Of a stretch of 64,000 nt of DNA, positions 55,960 to 64,000 are shown piece after piece. This stretch comes from Deroplatys truncata (lineage: Eukaryota; Arthropoda; Insecta; Mantodea; Mantidae). Each line of letters begins with the position of its first letter. Within the stretch, counting starts at the first letter, position 1. Below the pieces are notes generated by a model. That model had not been told where the DNA came from, did not search any database, and saw only the letters and a list, made by a program, of their open reading frames with translations. Both the position numbers and the translations under genes were made by a program. The DNA lies in contig CM060990.1 of NCBI GenBank assembly GCA_030765065.1, forward strand, positions 674,590,118 through 674,654,117, given 5' to 3'.

Positions 55960-57050
55960 TTTGTTCAATCACTCTACCTCTGTCCGTTTCTCTAACAGTA
56001 AGTGCTTCTATGGCTAGGTTATCCCAGGCATGCTCATTCCCTTCCACTGGAAAATCTTGGGGCCAATATTATGGAGAACGGTACATGCAGCAATTATTCG
56101 AGTGGTTGTTCTTAGCTTATTTGTAAGCTTCTGTCAGAGGAAATCTACGCTTAAGTGCACCAAATGTTCTTTCAACACAATTCCTGGTTGGAATTAGTGC
56201 ACTGTTATAGCGCTGCTCAGGAACTGTTTGTGGGTCTTGCACTGGTGTATACAGATATTTGGTTTGGCGATAACCCCCATCACCAAGCAAAAAGGAGTTC
56301 CTGAGGTCCCTCTCCTCAAGACGTTCCTTAACCCCACTATTATCAAAAATTCTGGAATCGTATGTTGATCCAAGCCATCGTATTACTACATAAAATAGCT
56401 GAAGCTGAGGTTCTGTTACAGCTTGGACATTTGGGTACACCTCTGCATTTTGACCTCCAGGGTTTATAACGGGTATATGTGTACAGTTTATGCATCCAAG
56501 GAAATTTGGGAAGAATCTCATATTTAAAACGCCAATTTTCACTTGACGTCTTCCAGCTTCAGTCTGAGGAAAATGTGCAACATTAAGTAAATATCTTGTC
56601 AATCTTTCTGAAATCTCTCTTATGATTCTGCAAGCACTTGTCTGAGTGATTTCTGACACATCCCCACATACAATCTGCAATTTAGAAATAAAGTACGTTA
56701 AAGCAGAGAGGATATTATTAGAATTACATAGAAATTCAGAAAATAAGCTAATTAACCAAACAGTCCCCAAATGTATCAAGACCAAAATGAAAAGGTCTTA
56801 CCTAGTAACTTCTTGCAGCATAAAATCTCAGTGCAGTTGTCAGTCTTATATTGGGGGAACTGGCAAATCCCTCTTTGTTTTAGGTTCTTGCAAAGTTACA
56901 GGCATTATATGATGCACTGCTGGAAAATCCAACTTCTCAGAAACTGGGCACTATTTGTGTAATGGATTCTCATAGTCCGGAAATAATCGTAGAACATTCT
57001 CATATAAGTCGTCGGCCATTACATAGTTCATAAACTCAATAAAATCATCT
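55960..57050 (-). pseudogene. PIF/Harbinger transposase (HARBI1-like), two exons, broken
   Basis: Exon 1 (about 57050-56802, minus) includes ADDFIEFMNYVMADDLYENV in one frame and IRLTTALRFYAARSY in another, then TAG where the family has Gln, then donor GTAAGA (56801). The acceptor AAATTGCAG ends at 56675, giving a 127-nt intron. Exon 2 begins IVCGDVSEITQTSACRIIRE, then FFPNFLGCINCTHIPVINPG, LQLFYVVIRWLGSTYDSRIF, FLLGDGGYRQTKYLYTP, EQRYNSALIPTRNCVERTFG and ALKRRFP. Family catalytic residues: the first Asp (GCIDCTHI) is Asn here, the second Asp (STYDSRIF) and Glu (VERTF) remain. Several residues are missing after PGGQNAEVYPN. A frameshift after RFPL continues as RTTTRIIAACTVLHNI. The enzyme would cut and paste into 3-bp TWA targets with a Myb/SANT partner. 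Terminal repeats were not identified. Confidence 0.88.
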
Positions 57051-58304
57051 GCAAGCAAAGCTATTGTGCTATCTCTTATGCACCAGCATAATCTCAAAAG
57101 TGCATGAACGAGAAACAAAGGTAATTCTTTAGTTCTGCAGTATTTAAGGAAAGGAACATTCCTTTCCTTCTTCTTTACAGTAAAGGAAGCTTTATGAATA
57201 GTAAAACTATCCTTCTTAAAACTCTAAGGTGTCTTCCTTTCCTAAATACAACAAGGGCGATTTCAGAATTCGAAAAGCTATGTAAGTAGGACTGAAGGTG
57301 CATTTTAGGTGAAGGAGCTTCAAAGGAGTGTTTGAGAATTCCACCTTAGGTTTTACGAAAACTTGCCATATCTACACGTCGTGGGCTTCGTGGATTACCA
57401 CAAGATGAAAGTGACAGCATATGAAGAAATTTCCGGGCAGATTTCCGAACGTACAATAATGGATTAATGCAATGTTGTATAGCATAGTTAACAAAGTCGT
57501 GTTATTTCGATTGTATTGTTTAATCGTAATCTGATTTCATGGGCTATAATACGTGAAAGTGCTATGTAATATTACGTAGAGAGCAATCTTTTATTGCAAA
57601 TTGTTATATCGTGACGCTAATAGTAATTTACTTTGCACGTGATGATATCAATGTGTTCTGAAGAGCTTAAGTTTGGCAAAGGGATAGCGTCAGTTCTTGT
57701 CAAGTCTTGTCCAATCTTGTCAAATGTTGAAAAATATTTGACAATTTTGCTTGTAAACTCTTGAATTGTAAAAAGTTTGATCATATACAAGAGGCTTAAC
57801 CGTATTATTACTTCATCAACACTTTACTCTTAATATAATTTATTTAGTCTTGTAAGGAGATTATTGTTTCACAATTTTATTGCTACTGTTTCTTCCATTC
57901 GTACATTTCTTCACATTACTGGACTGAATTTAAACCTCTGTAATTTGGTAGGTACCTATACTTATATTTAGGTATCTTCCTAGCCGTAAATTTTATTTTC
58001 ATAAGTTTGTTAATAATATGAGTAAGAATTTCTTAGACTATTATTCACCAGAAATCGGTTTCTGTTAAAATGGAAAGAAAAGAAGGAAAACACGAGAGAG
58101 GTTAACCACTCATGGCCTGGTGTATGCACCATATTTGTTACAAAGGTGTTTTTTTTAGGTTTTTTAATGTGCTTTTTTCTAACATCATATTATACTATGA
58201 TTCAGCAATAAAATTTAGCTATTTATAGCTGTTTTACATTGTAAAAATATTAATTTTTTCAATTAAACTGTGGTGCGTTGTTTTAATAATAAGTAAAATC
58301 CATT
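57051..58304. other. No gene recognised
   Basis: AT-rich. A 'cttgtcaagtcttgtccaat' region near 57700 is internally repetitive. It may include the 5' part of the Harbinger element, which I could not delimit. Confidence 0.45.
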
Positions 58305-58411
58305 CGACTGCAGTCAAATGTAACCCCGTCAGCAAGCAAGCGTGTCATCACACCGGTTATTTTACTTGTGCCCTCCACGTCCTTTGAAACCGGCACATTT
58401 GACTGCAGTCG
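58305..58411. repeat. Small inverted-repeat element or hairpin
   Basis: CGACTGCAGTCAAATGT (58305-58321) and its exact complement ACATTTGACTGCAGTCG (58395-58411) bracket 73 bp of moderately GC-rich DNA. The first ten bases are themselves palindromic around CTGCAG. It could be a tiny MITE; no flanking duplication was found. Confidence 0.6.
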
Positions 58412-58836
58412 CTGGGACTCAAGTCGCGACGTTTGGCTTTGAATGGATATCCACTCCATTTCGTCTCGCTCTCTCGATCACGGCTATAAAAACGGTTAAG
58501 GAATAGAGGAAGAGGGGCACATGTAGCAAAATAATTCCGGCAATAAAAGTTAAGGTAGAAAAGAGAACCGAAGAAGGTGGTTTTTGGATTAGAAAGCCCA
58601 AAACTGAATAAAACTATATGTATATGCTAAATTGTGGTATCTGAAAACGGCGCTGTTACGCTCTCCGTGTAAAACATCAATGACTAGTGGCGTTACTTAA
58701 AGGATTTTTGGGATTAGTATAACTGGTGCGATTTCCTTGTTCACGTGGAGCATAAAACGGCACGTCAAGCAGGCAGAAGGTCAAGTTATTGGTTGTAGGG
58801 AGAGGGGCTACAGTACCATACAATGCGTGCATATTT
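58412..58836. other. No gene recognised
   Basis: Mixed composition; the 60-codon minus-strand frame at 58419-58601 is not recognised. Confidence 0.45.
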
Positions 58837-59110
58837 TTACACATAGTCTTGCCTAATGGCGAAATATAAAGTCCATACTGCAGGATTTATTGATGGCTCT
58901 GGTGTTAAATGCCTCCATCTCAGAAGCGATGCTCTTCTCCATGAGCAACACTGCCGGAGCGACCTGGTGATTCTCAAGAACGTTTTTACTAGTTTTAAGC
59001 ATGTGAAGCATCTTTCTGGTTCAGCAGCGGTCATAGGCGTTGTGATCAAAATGTTTAGCAAAGTTACCACGTCGCAAAATGAGTCTTGCAAAGTGTTAGA
59101 GATTATATAT
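58837..59110 (-). pseudogene. hAT transposase C-terminal fragment
   Basis: The minus-strand frame 59091-58837 reads VVTLLNILITTPMTAAEPER, then CFTCLKLVKTFLRITRSLRQ. This is the start of the hAT dimerisation region in ZMYM1-like transposases (usual form TTAEPERCFSTLKRIKTFLRN). The rest of that domain is lost to frameshift. A further minus-strand frame at 59399-59181 may be a more N-terminal part of the same remnant but is not clear. No ends found. Confidence 0.7.
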
Positions 59111-59413
59111 TACAATAATTGCACAGCCCCATCATTATTTCCTAAGTCAGACCTTGCACACAGAAAAATGAGCCGTGTATTTAGCTTGTTCTTGTCCAGT
59201 ATTGTATATGTGGCCTCAACAGTTCACTCTCGGAAATTGATTTAAAAAACTGCCAAAGAATTTTCAGTTTAACAACTTTGCTGCATCGAGATGACTCAAA
59301 GACTGTAAATGACTTCCTCAATAATCGCACAGTCCTTTTGGCTTTTATTTTCAGAGACTCCACCTCTTGACGTTTGATCATTGATTCAGATGGAAACATA
59401 AATATGACTCATG

Positions 59414-59417
<4 letters not shown>

Positions 59418-59489
<72 letters not shown>
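59418..59489. repeat. (CA)n microsatellite
   Basis: About 36 CA units without interruption. Confidence 0.97.
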
Positions 59490-59490
<1 letters not shown>

Positions 59491-60124
59491 ACAGAATGAA
59501 TCAAGCCACGGCATTTTCTACTTTAAATGCCTGTTATCTCTATTGCAGCTGATTATAAGGATATCTGCATGAGGTATTAAAGAACTTCAACCAAGAAAGG
59601 AAGTTCTATATTTTAATTAACGCTGAACTCCATTTGCTTCCAGACAACTCTTACCATGAGCAGATTTTCCAACTCCAAAAAATACTGCAGCAATTATTCC
59701 TGATTTTAATAACCTTTATTAACTGTTTTGGATCTAAAATTCCATCTAGTTGCAGAACCGCCAGGAACACTTCTGACCACCGTAGATTCTAGGGCGGCTA
59801 AACGAAGTGGAGATCTTGTGAAAAAGGCAGCAAAGCTGAAATATTCTGGCAGACTTATTCTGAAAAACTGCACCTCCCATCACTAAAATCAACTGATGTG
59901 CATAATACTATGCATATAAAAACTCAGATTGGACTCATTATCGAGGCTCAATCGTAACTTTGGACAACGAATTTGTGAGGTTTGTTGGTTTTTTAAAAAA
60001 ATCTCATACGGCAATTAATTTTCTCTTACCTGTATAAATACAAGGCATCCTTTTAAAGTAGGTAAGCACCGATAATTTTTTAAAAAATAACAGAATATTA
60101 TTTTCCAAATACTTTATTATCATT
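59490..60124. other. No gene recognised
   Basis: AT-rich; nothing recognised. Confidence 0.5.
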
Positions 60125-60318
60125 CTAGTTCCCGAGGTCGCGGGTTGAAACCCGGTAGAGGGCGATGGATTTTTTCGGACGTAAAAATCCTTAGCATGGC
60201 TTCCTTTGGAAGGGAAGTAAAGCCGGTGGTCCCGTCTTGTAGATTTACAACAAGTAAAAGAACCTCAAGCCTAATAAAGAGGCCTCTGAACAAAATTTCC
60301 GGTCTTTCACGCCCATTA
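60125..60318 (+). repeat. tRNA-related SINE, type C, plus strand
   Basis: Head 'cccgaggtcgcgggttgaaa' with B-box-like GGGTTGAAACCCGG, then 'gatggattttttcggacg', 'cttagcatggcttccttt', 'ccggtggtcccgtcttg' and 'aatttccggtctttcacgcc'. These blocks match the minus-strand copy at 15060-15265. It abuts the C-terminal codons of a mariner remnant. Confidence 0.65.
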
Positions 60319-60720
60319 TGGAATGTGTTCAGACACTTGTTGTAACGGGGAACCAGTTTTTGTATGCCTTCGTCAAAGAATGATGCCACCGGTGATAAAA
60401 AACAAGTCTGACGATTTGTTTCACATCATCGTTGTAAAAATGTTTTCCACTACGGAATTTCTTCAGATGAAGAAAGACATGAAAGTCGCTTGGTGCCAAA
60501 TTTGAACTGTAGGGAGGATGGTCCTATTTTCTCAAATAGATCTTGAGTTTGTTTGGTTGTGGGTCTAACCCACTTCCTCACTACTCCATCACTCATTATT
60601 GTTTCCCCATAAACCTCACACAATTGGCGTTGAATTTTTACTGGCGTAAATTTCTCGCATTCAAAACACGAATCACTGACCTGACTTCACAGCGGCGTGT
60701 CGTTCGATTGTTTTGAATAT
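60319..60720 (-). pseudogene. mariner-like transposase with internal deletion
   Basis: On the minus strand, from about 60710: EVRSVIRVLNARN and then, in other frames, CEKFTPVKIQRQLCEVYGET and MSDGVVRKWVR, the N-terminal helix-turn-helix region. At about 60530 this joins directly to the far C-terminal part: SNLAPSDFHVFLHLKKFRSG, KHFYNDDDVKQIV, then ASFFDEGIQKLVPRYNKCLN. The whole catalytic core with the first two Asp residues is missing; the third (normally SPD) reads SNL. The family is the mariner-like group whose proteins end RYDKCLN..GDYVEK; that last part is replaced by the SINE. Confidence 0.78.
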
Positions 60721-62540
60721 TTCAAAACGCCCTAATAACAGGAAAACACAAAATGAATACCGCTGACGTTGCGTCTGTCTTACAAATTAATGGAGGAAAT
60801 GATCGCGCGTGCTCAAAATCGCGACTGCAGCGGCAAAATAATAAAACGGTTCTTAGTTTGAAAACACGCCTCGTGCTAGCACAAGCTATGGCTGATGAGA
60901 GACATCTGTCATTTCATCTTCTGTAACAGCACAAAGTCATTTTATTTCATTTCCTCCGTTTTATCCACCTTACTCATGCTTTACCTTCGCTTCTTGGTAA
61001 GCACGCCTTAACTAAGTCACAATATTCATATTGACTAAAGCACTTATATCTTGAACATTGTTTAAATTCTTTATACTTTGTGTTTGTTAATAAGAAAATT
61101 AATATGTCCTAGATTTATCACTGCCGTCGTCCTAAAAGAATCATTGTTTCCAAAGAGAAAACATGTAAAACAGAAAAGAGCATCCGTATATGTGTTTGTT
61201 GTAATACCTAATTATTTGACGTGTAGATATAAATAATTCAGAATAAAGAAATAACAGTAAAAAAGAAAAATAACTGCAATAAATAATTTGCGTAATTAAA
61301 TTAATGTATAATGTAATAAAATTGAGTTGAAATGTTTGTCCGGAAAGTCGAAGGTAATTAGGAAGTCAGGTCACTGAAAGTCATTAGCATCAGCGAAGTA
61401 GCGAACGCATTAGCTTAAAGATTCTGGGAATTCTGTTAGATTATAAGCTCAGTAAGTTTGCAGGGTCACGTAGGCAGCATTCTGGAAAAGAGAAAGGTGC
61501 TTAGATTCTGAGATTTTAGCCAAGCATCCTAGTAACAACGTTAAGAGGCACACTAGGAAGTAGGCGGAGCTAAAAGTAATAAAGACGTGCAATTTTAAAT
61601 CAGAGAGTTACTAATCTGGTACCGTCACCGGTACGTACTGCTAGCGACGCGCTTATGTAAGTAAGATTTCGCAGCTATCGCGAGAGATCACGCCGATAAG
61701 CTTTTTAACGACTCACGGCAAGTTACGCTTCAAGTTTCTTTTACTGCTGAAACAGTTATTTCCAACCGTAAAATAGATGCTACATAAGCTAGCAGGTATA
61801 ATAATTCAGTGGTTACAATTTTGAGTGCTAGGGTTCATAATCAGTTTCATTCCTTATCGTCAATCGGTCGGCAACTCGCTTCAAATGTTCAAATATTAGA
61901 TCACATTAAATGTCTCAGTCCATTTAAACTGAAGTTATCCCTTAACAATACGCCCACGCATATCCTAAGAGAAAGATCTCATGGTCTACCACTGGAGCAG
62001 CTGGTGCACGAGACAGCAGAAGGAGCTACGAGATTACGGCAGCAGAATCAACAACGAACCAGGTAAAGTATCTACCTACATATACTGCTTCAAAATTGCC
62101 GACGATTGTCTTGCTTCAAACTGACGCCTCGTCGTGGTGCAATCATGCTGTATCAGTGGATTTTGAGGTTAATCGGCAGACGCAATTGTATCAACACCAA
62201 TTAGATGGCAATGGTTACACTATAACAAACAGCAGGAATACTTTTGTGCTACAGTTTTTTTTCTGGGGCGGCCCCACACCCGCTGCCCCCGGTGACGATC
62301 ATCCTCAAAGGCTACATCGTCTCCCCATACCCATGCAGTTAGTACAAACAGCGCCAAAGAAAATCTTCGGTGGATTTTTTATCGTTTTCTGGAGTCTTTT
62401 GAGGTGAGTCCTTTACCTTACCTATCGCAGAGCGTGGTGGCTTGATAATACAGCAATAAGGGGGAAAAGAGGGGAAGTTGATGCCTTTGCTTTTTCAAAA
62501 CATGTTTATTGTCTGAGAACCAGTCATGCCGTAAACTAGC
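60721..62540. other. No gene recognised
   Basis: Moderate GC, especially 61370-62060. Frames of 85 codons (61809-62066) and 103 codons (62096-62407) have no domain I recognise; the second includes a Pro-rich stretch and a T-run. A degraded element of unknown type is possible. Confidence 0.4.
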
Positions 62541-62544
62541 GAAA

Positions 62545-62770
62545 TTACTCGTGGACGTCAATGTGGCTAGATAACTAACGTGAACGTATCGTGGGTATGT
62601 GGGAGGCTGGTCGCACTGTTACAGCAATTGCAACAGCAGTGCATAAAGTGTTTTATAGTAAATTACTGGATAAAAATATTCCAGGAAAGTGGGGAAGACG
62701 GTCTACATACTCGTCAGAAAGTGGGCACTACCCGTAAAACATCCCAAATGATGATGTTCGTTTACTAAAT
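62545..62770 (+). pseudogene. Tc1-like transposase N-terminal fragment
   Basis: Combining overlapping frames shows RIVGMWEAGRTVTAIATAVH, a Tc1-type first helix-turn-helix, then FQESGEDGLHTRQKVGTTRK and, shifted, SQNDDVRLLNAN. These correspond to the DNA-binding domain and the linker of a Tc1 transposase. No catalytic part follows. Two frameshifts are visible in this short piece. Confidence 0.6.
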
Positions 62771-64000
62771 GCAAATTACTCTTTTGTTATAATTGACTGA
62801 TCAAGTTTAGATACTAAAGATAAATATGTATATCTATATGGGTTACCGAATATGACGTACATATTATCGCAATAAAATTGGGTTATATTTTTGTCCCTGT
62901 TGTATTCCTATGAACAGCAATATGTTAGTAAAGGTATATTAATCAAGTATGGTTTGAATTAGAGGGAAACATGCTGATTTATTTATTATTTAGTTATGTT
63001 TGCTTCTATGCAGTAACAAGCATTGATACCACTGTGAGAATACATTTCTGCTTATTTTTTGTTATAAGGGATTGCTATATATTTAATGAGTACCATTCAA
63101 GCTTTAATTTTAAAATATTCTCACACTGTACATTCTACATTTCGCTAACCTGGGCGCCCATAAAGTTTTCCCCTTAGCTTTTAACCCTTTCAAAGGCTTG
63201 TCCTGCACTAGCCGATAAAGTATGGGCTACCAATCACGATAAGAGGTCTGTATGACAAACTGAATGCACTCACTCTACCTCTTTCTCTTTTGGCCAATAC
63301 GATCAAGAGTGTAAACATATATTTCCTTTCTACGTCATTTTGTAACCTTTGTTGTGGTTATTGGTGCAACTATTTAGCAGAAGGACTGGCGCATCCTTGC
63401 ACCATGGCATGGCAACGATAAATAATGTGACATAGACGCGAGGTGCAGTGAGATTTTCTTTGGCGCTCTTTGTACACTAAACATGCAGGTTGCAGGGTGG
63501 TGCTTTGTTAGTATTACTGCAGTGGGTTAGTCGGGTTCCGCGGAAGCACCCCGCTTAGTATCGGTTATTGAAATGCTGGCATGCAAAGATGCGAGCGCGT
63601 CATTGCTGTGTCCAGGGGTCCACACATGGTCGAGGTTCTGCGGGGATCGCTGGTGTTAGTGGTAAGAATCATGGATGTGAGAGAGGTCAGGTGTTAGCGG
63701 TAAAGGTTTGTGTTAAGTTGTGGTATCTAGAGGTTAATACTAATCTTGAATCAACGTATGTACAAGGTGGGGGCAGGCATAATTGATTATTACCGTTCAT
63801 GGCGTGGTTGGGTGTAGAGCTAAGTCCGTTCCGTGGATCTCAGTGGTTGTCCAGTCGTCATGGTTCTTGGCAGCAAGTCCTGTAAAGAATCAATTGAATA
63901 GCAGCTAAGGAATGTAGCCACTGATGCGAGCGAGATGTAGGCACACGAGCATCAATGGCGTCGGAGTTGTGTGTGAGTGTTCGGTCAAAGGCTGACAGGG
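62771..64000. other. No gene recognised
   Basis: AT-rich to 63.4 kb, then more GC- and G/T-rich to the end of the window. The 72-codon frame at 63568-63786 has no recognised motif. Confidence 0.45.

Noticed and set aside
58856-59245. 129-codon plus-strand frame
   Set aside because: It is antisense to a hAT C-terminal fragment that has a recognisable dimerisation motif on the minus strand.
61370-62410. Moderately GC-rich region as a retroelement or gene
   Set aside because: No terminal repeats, protease, polymerase or other motif could be recognised.

Overview
The window looks like intergenic, repeat-filled DNA from an insect or related arthropod. It is AT-rich, has no long open frames outside one retroposon, and is crowded with arthropod-type transposons: mellifera-type mariner, Tc1, DUF4817-type mariner-like elements, pogo-like, several hATs, PIF/Harbinger, Kolobok-like, jockey/CR1-type LINE and tRNA-derived SINEs. 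The species cannot be named from the sequence. No complete host gene, rRNA, functional tRNA or CRISPR array was recognised. The only host-gene candidate is one MADF-domain exon near 11.8 kb, which may itself be transposon-derived.

Layout. 1-7.8 kb: four SINEs and two copies of a long-inverted-repeat MITE, the first sitting in the exact centre of a perfect palindrome and the second split by an unclassified repeat (called R here). 8-15.3 kb: a mariner with TA duplication, a pogo-like deletion derivative keeping a PHD-like tail, the MADF exon, a broken DUF4817-type transposase, and a Tc1 element with four 106-bp tandem units just inside its right inverted repeat. 17.4-23.5 kb: a ZMYM1-like hAT remnant, a rearranged R copy, a 2.6-kb non-autonomous hAT with a perfect 8-bp target duplication, and a six-unit minisatellite. 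25.8-35.2 kb: a fold-back element, an R copy split by a small Kolobok-like element, MITE copy 3, a TTAA-type element, and a 4.1-kb Kolobok-like element whose transposase is interrupted by a GC-rich, poly(A)-tailed retroposon with one intact 369-codon gag-like ORF and no reverse transcriptase.

35-49 kb is mostly unrecognised AT-rich DNA with SINEs carrying (ATT)n tails, a five-unit array of about 370 bp holding a 149-bp hAT MITE with 8-bp duplication, and a third Kolobok-like copy. 49.8-51.7 kb is a near-complete but broken hAT related to CGGBP1-like transposases, again with a perfect 8-bp duplication. 54.3-57 kb holds a 5'-truncated LINE abutting a PIF/Harbinger transposase that still shows its intron. 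58-64 kb carries a hAT C-terminus, a CA microsatellite, an internally deleted mariner touched by a SINE, and a Tc1 N-terminal fragment.

The genes do not form a pathway; the story is layered insertion. Almost every transposase is dead, which makes the intact retroposon ORF stand out. No LTR retroelement or viral fossil was recognised.
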